In this document: piece after piece, positions 22,657-32,946 of the stretch
How positions within the stretch are numbered: position 1 is the stretch's first letter
Layout: each line of letters opens with the position of its first letter
Source of the DNA: Anthracocystis setariae
Taxonomy: Eukaryota; Basidiomycota; Ustilaginomycetes; Ustilaginales; Ustilaginaceae
Length of the DNA: 64,000 nt
Reading direction: 5' to 3'
Assembly (NCBI GenBank): GCA_928724745.1
Contig: CAKMXJ010000007.1
Span: 434,001 to 498,000, forward strand
Made by a program: the position numbers and the translations under genes
The notes under the pieces: model-generated
Told to the model about the DNA's origin: nothing
Database searches by the model: none
Seen by the model: the letters and a program-made list of their open reading frames with translations, nothing else

Positions 22657-23825
22657 TTAACCGCGCGAGAGACGGTAGTCGCTCTCGACAGAGGTTGCCA
22701 GCTGAGCCAATTCCTGCTGCACGGTCGAAAGCAGCTCGGCGGCAGCGGCATGGTACTCGGCTTGACTGCAATCACAAAGAAAGGAAAAGGTGGTGGCCAA
22801 AGTGTCAGTGATCCAATCTTGTCACCATGGGGTGACACATAGGTGTCGAGCACTTACGCTTTGACAAAAGCACTCAAACTCTTGATCGGTTCTGGGTTCT
22901 CCAAGACCTGCTTCATCAGACTGATCGCCTCCTCCGTCGCTGCGACCAGCTTGTCCTCGGCCTGCTCCACTTCTGCCCTGTACTGCTCCAACTTGTTGGC
23001 CGCACCCGAGTTTTCGGCGTTCTTCAAGCTCTGCTTCCAGCTATCCAAGTGAAGCCTTGCATCCGTGACGCTCTGCCTAGCCTTCATCGCAAGCTGAATC
23101 TGCGCACCGAACGAGTTGAAAGGAACATTGAAACCTTGAACGATCTGGTCATCTTGAGAGAGACGCGCGTTGCCGAGGCGGTCTTCGGCAATAGCAAACT
23201 TTTGAAGCGCCTCACCAAGCTTGGTGTCATCTTTGGGGGCAGGTTCGGAGCCAGGCGCGGTGGCAGTCTCAAGGTTGGGAAGACCGGAGAGGTTGGAGGG
23301 GTCTGCGCCGAGCTGGAGCGCACCGGAGGCGGCAGCGCGGGAAAGAGCGTGGTGGAGGGTTTTGTTGACCTTCTGAGGACGAGCGCTTGGGGAGACCTTG
23401 GGAAGGTTGGTGCCGCGAGTAGCGCTGGCAGCCCACGAGGTGACGCTGTGTCCAACCGTGGCCGAAAGCTGAGTAATGCTCTCCTGGACTTGGGCCTGTT
23501 CAGATATAAGTAGTTAGATGTCAGTGTGATGGGACCAAAGCGCAGATAAACAGAGACGGATCTGGATGCTTACAGGGTAATCGTAGCTCTCAGACTCGTA
23601 GACCTTGGCCACTTTCATGAGACCAGTGTGAGCACTTTTGAGGGCATCAACGCGGCGTTCGAGATCCTTGTACTCTTGAGGAAGTTCAGTGATATCGTCT
23701 TGGTCAACCGCACCAAATCGCTCCTTGGCTTGCTGGTTCAGGTTGCCGAACGTCTTGCCGATGTTCTGGAACTGAGGTCCAACGTTGCTGGTGACGTTGC
23801 TTGCGAACTTCTTCCACGAGTCCAT
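22657..23825 (-). CDS. GVP36-like BAR-domain protein
   Basis: Three exons (23825-23574, 23495-22858, 22765-22657) join in frame to 332 residues; donors are GTAAGC and GTAAGT. The N-terminus (MDSWKKFASN) and the segment ELPQEYKDLERRVDALK followed by YDYP near residue 80 are the signature of the fungal Gvp36/BAR_2 family. The rest is helical with heptad-like spacing. Gvp36 in yeast is a Golgi-vesicle-associated BAR protein acting in endocytosis and membrane bending; the same role here is inferred. An Ala/Pro-rich insert lies at about residues 105-155. It is transcribed away from the next gene. Confidence 0.85.
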
Positions 23826-24250
23826 CTTGGCGTAATTGAGCTAGAGCTAGTCAAAAGGTAGCTGTGAAGGGTTGGATTGAGTGATGGTGAAGCAACTAAA
23901 AGACGCGTTGGATGCGAAAGAAATGCCGTCTGCGTCAAACGGGCTGTTGGTTGGGTTTCGAGTCAAGTAGATCCAAAAAGGCGACAAAATAGAGGATGTG
24001 CATGTGTTGCTTTCAACTGGAAAGCCGTTGTTGGCAGCTTGCCGTTGAACTGCTGGTCGAATTCGGCTGCTCCCCTGCAGTCAATTCCAACGCGGCATGT
24101 TTCAAGTTGCTTGCCTATCGATGCACAGGCCAACTCATCCCCCGATTACAGCCAAGAAAAAAGTAAAAGTAAAAAAAAAGGTATTTGGATGTTAGACCTG
24201 AGCAACATCGGAAGCGCGCGCATCTGTTCTTTCAGAAAGCTGAGCTGCAG
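23826..24250. promoter_or_regulatory. Divergent promoter region
   Basis: A 425-bp spacer between the GVP36-like gene (minus) and the Gln-rich membrane protein (plus). An A-rich tract with AAAAGTAAAAG repeats lies at about 24158-24181. No specific operator is recognised. Confidence 0.5.
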
Positions 24251-26206
24251 ATGATGCATACATTCAAAACTGAGCTTTCCAAAATCCCATTTCAGGGTCT
24301 TGGCCTCCACCGTCTCTTCACTACCACCAACCAAGTTGTCAACACAGGATTCGGGGCGGCGATCACCATGGTGGACTTCGATTCTGGTTCGAGGGTCGTG
24401 ACTTTTGTGTCCGAGGAGAATGGGCTTATTCGGTTTCCTTCCTTTGTTCACCTTCCCGCTACAGCACGTCCTTACGGCCACCGCCTGCTCGGTGAAAACA
24501 GTACAGATCTGGTCAAGTTCATAACCCTCTGCGCTCGAATTCAACCCGTCGCCTTAGAACCCTTCAGGAAGCAGATTGCCACTCGGTGCGACATCGATCC
24601 AGAAAGTATCCTGGCGATTGCAGTCGCTCACGACACCAAGCGCATCATCATCGAGACAGATGAGGACTGGGATGATTGGACTGCGGCCATGTTCTTCGCT
24701 GCCAAGAACTACAACAGGTCCAACCAGGCTGCGCTAGAAAGGCCCGAGGTCGAATTCATCGCCGACGATCTGTACGTGATCCTAGACATACCGGAACAGG
24801 CATCAGTGCAACCTTCCGCAGTCTTTTCTCCGGCCGCTTCACACGTAGCCCCGACCGACAACAATGCTCATACTTGTGGCGAAGTACAGCACCAGCAATG
24901 TCTCTGGCAGCAGCAACAACGACAGTCATCGAGTCAGCAGCAACCGCAACTGGAGTCACAACAGTCGCAGCAGCCACAACAACAGCGACAGCGCTCGGAT
25001 CTAGAGTCAGCCCCGAGCGTAGTTGACGCCTCGCCTTTCGAGGAACCGAGCCATACCCCTACTCAAGCTCAGCCGATGCCACAATTGCAATCGCTAGGCT
25101 CCACAATTGCAAACAACGTGACCCAGTCGGTTTTGCAAGCTCTGCAGCCTCTTTCGAGGGAATTGCCGCCTCTACTCTCGAGCATGCTGTCGGACTTGTC
25201 CCCTCTGATCGGCAGTGATCCTACAAGTCAAACCCCGAACAATGCACCCACCTCAGAAACCGGTGCCAATCCTCGCTCAGGAAGCACATCCCGTCAGCCT
25301 TCCGCATCTCCATCGGCCGCTCGACCATCCGCATCTCCCACCGATGACGCTCCTGTACCGAGCGTCGAGTCCCAACAGCGACAATCGCTCTTGGAAGGCA
25401 TGCTCGATGAACTCGGCCGCGTTCGTACTCAGCGACTGGCCTCAGCCAGCTCACAAGCTAATCCGACTCTCCATCCCTCGACAACGGTATCCGACCAAGC
25501 GCCAATGGATAGCGAACTCGGACAAGCTTTTGCCGAGATGCTCTCTCAACGTGACCCTGCCGAGCAGTCGACTACAGAGAGTCGGGAGGATGACGAAGAG
25601 TCTCTCACCATCATCTCGACTCCATCCGAGTCCCCTCGACGCTCTCGATCGCGATCACCTTTTCGACGAACTCTGCTCTCGGGCGCAACCCTTACGATCC
25701 TCACCATCTTGACCCTGTTATTGGGCCTCATCCCACCTTCGCTGGCCACGCCGATCACATGGCTCACCTTGAACCGCCTCAATCCGCGGGAGGTTGCCAG
25801 CTCGAACTCACGAATTCTTCACCTGTGCAAATGCACGTGCTTCCAAACCAACTCGACGCTCGTGCCGCTGTACGCGCCAGTCGACCCGGCCAAACCATGC
25901 GCAACGTGCACGCGCCAGTTCTGCCTCGACCAGGGTCTGGAGATTTGCAAGGGCGCCCAACTGCCCCAGACTGACCACGATACCGGGACGGGGTTGGAAG
26001 GCGATGTGTGGGCAAAGTGTTTCGAGAGGGATAGCGGTAAAGATCAGGCGATTATCACGTTGTATCTGCTTGTTGTTGTTGGGCTGGTGGTGTGGGCCGC
26101 GGTGAGGGGGAGGGTGGGTGGATGGGTGAGGGAGTATCAGGCGTTGGGGCCTGGTGCGCTTGCGAGTGCAGTCAGAAATGCTCCCTGGAGTCGGTCGTCG
26201 CGATGA
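24251..26206 (+). CDS. Gln/Ser-rich protein with Cys-rich, two-TM C-terminal domain
   Basis: Single open frame of 651 residues from the ATG at 24251. A second in-frame ATG at 24368 has a better context (CACCATGG) and would give 612 residues. Residues before about 200 look globular. The middle is rich in Gln, Ser and Pro. Near residue 480 a hydrophobic segment (TLTILTILTLLLGLI) is followed by a Cys-rich stretch (CKCTCF, CATCTRQFC, CKGA, then DVWAKCFERDS) and a second hydrophobic segment (IITLYLLVVVGLVVW) near the C-terminus. The C-terminal unit resembles a small conserved fungal membrane-protein domain that I cannot name. Two fused units or a missed intron cannot be excluded. Confidence 0.7.
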   Translation: MMHTFKTELSKIPFQGLGLHRLFTTTNQVVNTGFGAAITMVDFDSGSRVVTFVSEENGLIRFPSFVHLPATARPYGHRLLGENSTDLVKFITLCARIQPVALEPFRKQIATRCDIDPESILAIAVAHDTKRIIIETDEDWDDWTAAMFFAAKNYNRSNQAALERPEVEFIADDLYVILDIPEQASVQPSAVFSPAASHVAPTDNNAHTCGEVQHQQCLWQQQQRQSSSQQQPQLESQQSQQPQQQRQRSDLESAPSVVDASPFEEPSHTPTQAQPMPQLQSLGSTIANNVTQSVLQALQPLSRELPPLLSSMLSDLSPLIGSDPTSQTPNNAPTSETGANPRSGSTSRQPSASPSAARPSASPTDDAPVPSVESQQRQSLLEGMLDELGRVRTQRLASASSQANPTLHPSTTVSDQAPMDSELGQAFAEMLSQRDPAEQSTTESREDDEESLTIISTPSESPRRSRSRSPFRRTLLSGATLTILTILTLLLGLIPPSLATPITWLTLNRLNPREVASSNSRILHLCKCTCFQTNSTLVPLYAPVDPAKPCATCTRQFCLDQGLEICKGAQLPQTDHDTGTGLEGDVWAKCFERDSGKDQAIITLYLLVVVGLVVWAAVRGRVGGWVREYQALGPGALASAVRNAPWSRSSR

Positions 26207-26333
26207 TTTCAGCATAGCACACCAATGCGATTTCATCACCTTGGCCAACATCTCTATTGCAATCGACAAGTTCCAAGATACAATCGTGACAGAATGAGGA
26301 AAAAATCATGTTCTAATCTTTGACCTGGATAAC

Positions 26334-28222
26334 CTACTTGTTGCCAGCCAAGAGTTTGGCGATCTCGGCGTCCATTCCCCCGAGCAGATCCAAAACGCTC
26401 TTCACCCTGTCCAACCACTGGTTTTGTACAAAGTAGCCTGTTACACTCTGGGGCGTGGTGCAGTTTCGATGGCATACCTGCGCATGTTTCCACCAGTAGA
26501 TCTCGGCGACCTTGACGTCGGTCTCTTTGGGACCTTGGATGTCGACCCATTTGCCGCACGAATGGCAGTGACCTTGGATGAGCGATTTGCGTTCTTTGGG
26601 TTTCGAGCTGGATTTGGTCTTCAAACGGAACCTGGAGGGAGGAGTGAAAGGAAGTCCAGTGAGCGCCGAAACTCCGTGGAAGTTTTGAAGATGATAGTTG
26701 TATGCTGAAAACTTGGTCTTGAGGAACTTGACTTTGCCTTCTTCGTAGCACACTGGACACATTCCAACCTTCTGGGCACCAACGCCCTTGACAAAGCGTG
26801 GAGTGTACAGGTCAAGAATCGAGCGCGGCTTGTTAAAAGTCCCATGAACACTGTGTGCTCGATCGACAATTTCATGGAACTCATTGTCGAAGCTGCAAGC
26901 CGAAGAGATGATCAGGTCAGTATGATGATACGTCTAGCAGAAATCGATAAAAAGACTTACTGAGCAAGATTTAGACCTCTAAGCAGCATCTCTAGCACCT
27001 CGGGACTGACCGAAGACGGCACATGATATCGTCGATACAGCATGGGGAAATCGTCATGCGTCTCCCAATCAGCAGGCAATTCGCGTTTGCCCTTCTCTAA
27101 AATCCGTCTTTCTTCTCGCTTATCTTCTACCAATTCTTCCAACTTCGGCTCACGATCATCGAACTCCATCCCCGCGGATGGACCGTCGCGAACTGCCTCA
27201 GCACCGACACAGTGCTTGATCTCATGCTCGTCAATCCACTCCCCTGAAGTGTCTTCCACGTCGTGCGACGAGTGTTTAGGTTCCTTCTTCGGAGCCGTAA
27301 AACGGACGGTAACGCGGCGTTGAGGCACTTTCTTCTCCCTTTTCAGCTTATACTTGCCTGCAGACGAGGGTGAAGCCTTTTTAGTCGCACAGATACTGTC
27401 CAAAGAGCTCTCGTCATGTTTGAGCCCATCCCTCGTCATCGCTTCATTAGCCTGTCTCGGTACCTGCGAAGCCTGATGGCCATCTCCTCTGGAGCGAGCC
27501 TTGCTTGTCTCTGGCCTCTTGTGCTTCTTGTTCGTAGAGTCATGCTCGATGTCGGGCTCGCTGCTGGACAGGGAAGCAGCTCTCTTACGAAGAGGCGTGC
27601 TTGAGATGGCATCGTTCGGAAGCGTCTGCCGGCAAATCGTGCAAGCATTTGCAACGTGGAACGAACCTTGATCATGCTCGAGGCTATGCTCTGCGACGAC
27701 ATCAACACGCGCGAGCAGTCTCTGAGAATCGAGACCTTTCCACTTTCCGTCTCGACTGAGCAAGGGGATGGGCGGTTCATCGAGATCGAGAGTGGCAGCG
27801 GTACTGACACTCGTGTCCGCGCGTTCGGCCAGCCAGAAAGAAAGCTCCGAGCCAAACGACTCGTCAAGCTCCCCCTCTGCATCTTCGTCGCAAGATGACA
27901 ACATCTCACCCGTACCAGTGGCTGTCGAGCTTCCGTACAAGTCGTTTACGCCATCGATGGCCATTGAATGGGGTTGGCAGGGGTTGTGATGAGGCGATGC
28001 TGGGCGAACTTCCGGCACGACCTGTGTTGGATAAGGTGGTCTGAGTGCGCTGTAAGGATCGATAAAGTTCTGCGGAGGAAGGATGTTGGTTCCAGACTCG
28101 TTGGCTATAGCTTTGATTGCTCGCGAAATGATGGACGACCTCTCCTCCGGACTGGTGAGTTCCTTGATAGGAAAGGGTTGAAAGCTGGTGTCCATTGGAG
28201 TTGACATTGTGTTCGGAACCAT
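26334..28222 (-). CDS. Rua1 C-terminal-domain transcription regulator
   Basis: Two exons (28222-26961 and 26892-26334) splice through GTAAGT...TTGCAG to about 606 residues. The ATG at 28222 is the first in frame; 28207 is an alternative. The N-terminal 400 residues are acidic and Ser-rich with a basic KKHKR cluster. The C-terminal 160 residues match the Rua1_C/DUF4451 pattern: TPRFVKG, CPVCYEEG, KFSAYNYHLQNFHG, CHSCGKW and YWWKHAQVCH, giving two Cys pairs and several His that probably bind zinc. Rua1 of Ustilago maydis activates the ustilagic-acid glycolipid cluster. This protein shares the domain but has no glycolipid genes beside it, so its targets are unknown. Confidence 0.82.
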
Positions 28223-29390
28223 GCGGTGGCCTATAAAGCAGCACAGAGATGCGCAAAGTCGAAGAAGAGCAAGTGGGTTGTTGGAAGTAAAGGAGATCTC
28301 CAGCGTCAAGGTAGGAACGTTGCGTTGATGCTTTGATGAGGACAAGGTTGGTCGAGTCTCCCTTTTTGTACCGACGGGGAGAAGACGTTACGGGGGAGTT
28401 TGAGCCAACAAGAATTGCGTGGCAGAGCGAGTTGCTCCTAGCCAACGAGCGACTAGCCACACAAGATCACATATTCACATTCTCGCTTCCTACGCAAGGA
28501 TTCGCTGGCGTCAGCCTCAATGCATGTGTACTCTGCAAAGATGCCGTGTCAAAGAGCTTGAGGACCGTTCCACATTAGCGAGATCATCTTGTCCTTTCGA
28601 GCAAGGACCCCAGCTGCTCGATGCATACACTCGTCGCATAAGCATTGCGCAGGTCTTGGAAAGAGCTTCCTTGCTCGTATTCTCGCTCGAACGCAAAGTT
28701 TCGTCCTCTCGACGGGCCAGCTGATTGTTTTTGAGGCTATGACGCCAGGGACGAAGACTGTATGCGTTTTGGATCCTGTCGAGATGCCAGGTTCTTGGAG
28801 AAAGCAACGCTTCTGGCCAGTCTGGCCAACCACTTTGCACATCCGGCTTGACGTTGAACGCAGCAGCCTGAATGAACGACCGTGCATCCAGGATCTTGCG
28901 GAGAGGCGAGGCGCTTGGCGGCTGGCGTCTTGCGCGCGCGCATGTTTGAAGCTTCCGAACGCCGAGTGCATTTATTCCAAAGTCGGGAACATGTTCAGGA
29001 AAGCATGAAGTCAGACAGACGGAACAGCTGACATTGCCAAGGTGGAGAAGAGGGAGGGAAGAAAGGAAGGATAAAGTAAAGGAGAGAAAAGAAAAGAAAA
29101 GGTAAGGTGTGTGATTCTGGACGGAAGGGCCGTGGCCAAAAACCAAAAGTCGTCACCTGGCAACTCCCGTTGACACGCGCACTGCGCGCGAAACCCCGAA
29201 GCAACACAAGGCCAAAGAGCGAGAGAGTGGGATGACGCTTCCATCTATGTGGACAATCTTGCTTTGTGAAAGCTGTGCTGTACTGTGTTGTATATTTTGC
29301 GAATGGGTGACTAAATGCTCTCTCTACAATTTTACTCGGATGCGTGTCGACAAAGCCACTACTGGGCTGAACAAAGTCGCCATGAATTAC
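28223..29390. other. Intergenic, 1.2 kb
   Basis: Upstream of the Rua1_C gene and downstream of CMS1. Frames of 100-200 codons occur on both strands but lack an ATG at their start or recognisable content. A purine-rich simple tract (GGGAGG, then AAAAG units) lies at about 29041-29103. Confidence 0.5.
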
Positions 29391-30547
29391 TTAGAAGAGG
29401 ACAAGCCTGGCTGGCGAAGTCGATCGCTTGAACGAGTCCATCACTGCATCCAGTGCCAGCAACTTCATCAGCTCATCGCGGGTCTCGAAGCTGTCAAACA
29501 CGTTGCGCTGTTTGGCATCCACCCAAGTCTGGTCAATGACCAGAGCCTGCAGCGAGTCGAGTTTCAAGCTGCCGGATGCGATCAGCGCCGATACGCGCTG
29601 CGGTGTGCCGGCTGCGAGCGGTGCGGTATGTTCACGTAGCCAAGCCTCGTGCTGCTTGAGCTTGAAGTGGCGTGCGAAAAGTTTGGCAACCGAGAATCCG
29701 CCCAACAGAGCACGATCTTGCTTGGATGTCATGCCGGCGCCCTTGTTAACGTCTCGAGACTGACCTGGGCCGAGCTTGCGTTTCTTGGAGGATCGCGAAG
29801 ATCGATCGTCGGTGTTGGAAGCTTCGATCGAAGCAGGGAGCTGTGGACCGAGGGCACGTAGGCTGCGTGCGAGGTCGGCTGCACGTTGAGCGTTGCCGGT
29901 CAGAATGACGAGAGCAGGAAGCCCCGGTTGGGTGAGTATTGGGTGTTTGGAGTCGCTGACACTCTTGACGATGGAAGGGATGCATTTTCGCACAAAGTCG
30001 GCGAGGGTATCGAGAGTACGAGGCTGAGTGAAGGAGGTGGTATCGAGGAGCATGGACTCGCGTAGACGGAGCTCTTCTAGCTCCATCTCACTGAGCTTGG
30101 AGAAAGCGGCGGTCTGTTTGGACGCAATGTAGTCGGCTTGCATATCGGACGGCTGCGTAGCTACGGAGCCAAATCCTTGCGTGAATTCGGCTGATATCGC
30201 AGCTCTCTGTTGCGAGATGAATGCGGTACGACGGTCAATCATTCAGTGCCTGCTTGCTGTCATGCTGCTGCGCAACGCATACAAAGCTAGTTGATCAAGT
30301 TCATGGCACTCACCTTTTGCTTGCGGGCCTTCTCCTTTTCCTTTCGCTTGCGCTTCTTGTCCGCGTTTTGAGCAGCTTCGCTTATGCTGGGTTGAGACTG
30401 AGAGACATTCGACAATGTTTGGCCATCTTGGACATGTGGTGAAAGCTCGGGCTCATCTTGGATACTGACGGCGCCATCGTCGGATGCAATGACTGAGCCG
30501 GCGTCATTTTCGTCCAAGAGGTAGTTTTCTTCCAATGTATCTGCCAT
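29391..30547 (-). CDS. CMS1: CMS1-like pre-ribosome (90S/U3) protein
   Basis: Two exons (30547-30314 and 30206-29391, phase 0) give 349 residues. The intron has donor GTGAGT, a likely TTGAC branch site and acceptor CAACAG. The N-terminus is acidic, then strongly basic (KKRKRKEKEKARKQK), as in nucleolar proteins. The remainder follows the CMS1 family: a PALVILTGNAQRAADLAR segment; a KLFARHFKL segment; GTPQRVSALI with a following SGSLKLDSL; LVIDQTWVDAKQRN; and a DELMKLL-type ending. Yeast Cms1 belongs to the U3-containing 90S pre-ribosome. The fold is helicase-like without the usual catalytic motifs. Confidence 0.82.
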
Positions 30548-31106
30548 ATCTTGAGTTTGCTGCGAACCAACGACGCTTGTGTGATGGTGTACGAGTTGTT
30601 CAATCAAGAGGATGGCTGTCTCAACGGGAGGGGGAGCAAGCAACGTCGAGTTCTTACAAAAAAAGTGTGGAGGAAATTTGCTGCATGAGAATCCAACCCA
30701 AAATTTCCGACAGTTTGCCGGGACTCGGATTGGTTGGTTCGAGGACGCGAAACCAGGCTGAGAGTCGACTCCACGACAAGGCATGCTGAGCCATTCACCA
30801 CCACCGCCACCACCACCACCTTCACTACCATCTCTGGTCGGCAAACGTCCACCAACCGCAATCACATCTACGACAGGTACAAGCGAGAACATTCGATACC
30901 AACCGAATGATATAGAGAGAACGGTGTGCCTCTACACCAGTCCATTCACCACATTGACTGGGCTGCTCAGCCCCTGCGACACTGACAGCAACTGCTTACA
31001 ACTCGTATCTGGGCCGAGGAAACACGCGACCGAGCCTTACCTAGCAGCACTTGCCCGGACTTCGCTACCGAACCATAAATTTTGACCGTGATTCAAGCGC
31101 CTCGAC
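30548..31106. promoter_or_regulatory. Divergent promoter between CMS1 and the ING gene
   Basis: A 559-bp spacer between two genes read outward. It holds a CCACCR trinucleotide-type repeat at about 30797-30825. Shared regulation of a ribosome-assembly gene and a chromatin gene is possible but not shown. Confidence 0.5.
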
Positions 31107-32117
31107 ATGATATATATTGAGGATCCTGCCGAGATCGCGGCGATCGCCACAGAGTTCATCTCGAACCTGGACAACCTGCCGCAAGAGGTCAGTCACATGG
31201 TCAAGGAAATCGAGCACAAGGATGCCAAGATCCAGGACCTGCTGCCCAAGATCACAGCACGCGAAACGCAGCTCAAAGAGCTTTTACAGAAGGGAGGCAG
31301 CGGTCTCGCAAACCCGGCAGGTAACTTGTCCGAGGCGGACCGAGTGAAAGCGGATAAGCTGGCAGAAAAGATCCGTACAGACTACGGTCGTGCGGACGAG
31401 TGGAGTTCGCAAAAGGAAGCCATCAGTCTGCGTCTTTGGCGTTCAATCCACGCACATCACAAGCATCTGAAGGAGGAGATGATCAAGATCAGTCCTTCGG
31501 TGCTGAACAACTATTCATCGACCGCATCGATGGGAACGCCAGTGTTGCCATCGCTCTCTACACTTCCAGCAGCACTGGCTGGGCTCAAGAGTCCTGCAGT
31601 GGAAGTGGACTCGCCCTTGGCTGGTCTGAAGCGCAAGGGTAGCTTGTTCGGCGCTGGCACTTTGACTCCAGGCACGCCGATGAGTGCAGCTGCCCGGGCT
31701 CGAGCTGGAGGTCGCACCACTCCGATCGAATCTGGAACACCCGCTCCACCGGAACGAGGGCTGGGTGGACCTATGCGAGGAGGTGCAGCACGAAAGGCAC
31801 GAGGAGGTTCGCTTTCAGCAAGTGGACCTGGTAGGTCTGGATTGTCGCAGAGCACCGACGTTAGTCTGGCTGGACTGGAAGGATTTGAGGGCGAAGGCGG
31901 AGAGGGCGAGGAAGGCGAGGAGAAGGATGACACGCCGTACTGCTTCTGCCAGCGCGTGTCGTTCGGAGAGATGATCGGATGTGACAATGCGGAAAACGAC
32001 CCAGATTGCAAGGAATGGTTCCACATCGGATGCGTAGGTGTCACCAAGCCTTTACCGCAAAAGTGGTACTGTTCGGAATGTCTGGCCAAGCTCAAGAACA
32101 AGCGCAGGCGACAATAG
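31107..32117 (+). CDS. ING-family PHD-finger protein (YNG/Pho23 type)
   Basis: Single exon of 336 residues from an ATG at 31107. Residues 1-105 are the helical ING domain ([19 protein letters not shown] at the start). The middle is Gly/Ser/Pro-rich with an acidic EGEEGEE run. Residues about 278-325 form a PHD finger with the C4-H-C3 pattern ([28 protein letters not shown]) and a basic C-terminal tail (KNKRRRQ). ING proteins read H3K4me3 as subunits of histone acetyltransferase or deacetylase complexes. Which complex this one joins cannot be told from sequence. Confidence 0.9.
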   Translation: MIYIEDPAEIAAIATEFISNLDNLPQEVSHMVKEIEHKDAKIQDLLPKITARETQLKELLQKGGSGLANPAGNLSEADRVKADKLAEKIRTDYGRADEWSSQKEAISLRLWRSIHAHHKHLKEEMIKISPSVLNNYSSTASMGTPVLPSLSTLPAALAGLKSPAVEVDSPLAGLKRKGSLFGAGTLTPGTPMSAAARARAGGRTTPIESGTPAPPERGLGGPMRGGAARKARGGSLSASGPGRSGLSQSTDVSLAGLEGFEGEGGEGEEGEEKDDTPYCFCQRVSFGEMIGCDNAENDPDCKEWFHIGCVGVTKPLPQKWYCSECLAKLKNKRRRQ

Positions 32118-32508
32118 GCGTCGCGATGCTCTCATCTCAGCCCTTGTCTTGCCTGTGCAGTGGTTTGATATCATGTAATTTAGTATACCCGCCAAGGCTG
32201 TCTCTGCGTCTGCATTGCAAGCTCATCTCAATGACGATGGCATCCCGATTTGCTGCAAGTGCGATCTCGATCCGAATGTTCGGGAAGAAGGAGGTCGGAC
32301 ATGGCGGAACAAGCGTGGCACCAAAAGCCGAGGCGATCGAATGTTGTATCTGCACTTTGTATCTGCACGATGGAGGCGTTCGAGATCAGGAATGTGGACT
32401 GGTTTCATTTAGACTGCAGCTGGCCGGGTGCAGTGCTGAGCTGAGCTGTTTGCTTTCTGAAACCTAAGTTCGATGGTGAAAATTGTACACTACTCTTCTG
32501 TACTTTGT
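32118..32508. other. Intergenic before retroelement
   Basis: Downstream region of the ING gene. Only short overlapping frames; no gene supported. The sequence just before the retroelement edge is TCTTCTGTACTTTGT. Confidence 0.6.
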
Positions 32509-32614
32509 ATCCCAACTCAGGCTTAATCGTGCGAAAATGGACTGAGACATAGAACTTATGTTAAATTGCGGGTCAGCGATGTACCTCGCTGGCTCTTGAG
32601 GCTCCCGGCCCGCC
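32509..32614 (-). repeat. Split direct repeat B2 (106 bp)
   Basis: Identical to 32841-32946. Outer end of the YR element on its 3' side. Confidence 0.93.
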
Positions 32615-32687
32615 GTAGGGGCCGGTCGAGCGCAGAGAAGAGCGGGTCAAACAGGCGGGACGCAACAAGGGAGGGAATCGGGCGGGT

Positions 32688-32841
32688 GATAAAATATTCG
32701 GCAAGGTCGGCCAACGGCGACGCTTGCCTAAGGAGGAGATGATGGAGGAGAAGAACGAGGAGCAGAGACTAGCAGAACAGGAAAAGTGGGTGTGAGGACA
32801 CGTAAGCCTGGTTCAGATGAACACGCCGGTCACGTGCTGCA
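32688..32841 (-). repeat. Split direct repeat A2 (154 bp)
   Basis: Identical to 46944-47097, more than 14 kb away. It abuts B1, sharing one base. Confidence 0.93.
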
Positions 32842-32946
32842 TCCCAACTCAGGCTTAATCGTGCGAAAATGGACTGAGACATAGAACTTATGTTAAATTG
32901 CGGGTCAGCGATGTACCTCGCTGGCTCTTGAGGCTCCCGGCCCGCC
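32841..32946 (-). repeat. Split direct repeat B1 (106 bp)
   Basis: Identical to 32509-32614. It contains the stop codon (32888) of the RT-frame reading frame and lies 65 bp downstream of the recombinase stop. Confidence 0.93.

Noticed and set aside
28517..29146. A 209-codon minus-strand frame in the Rua1-CMS1 spacer
   Set aside because: Starts at TTG, has no family resemblance and overlaps frames on the other strand of similar quality.
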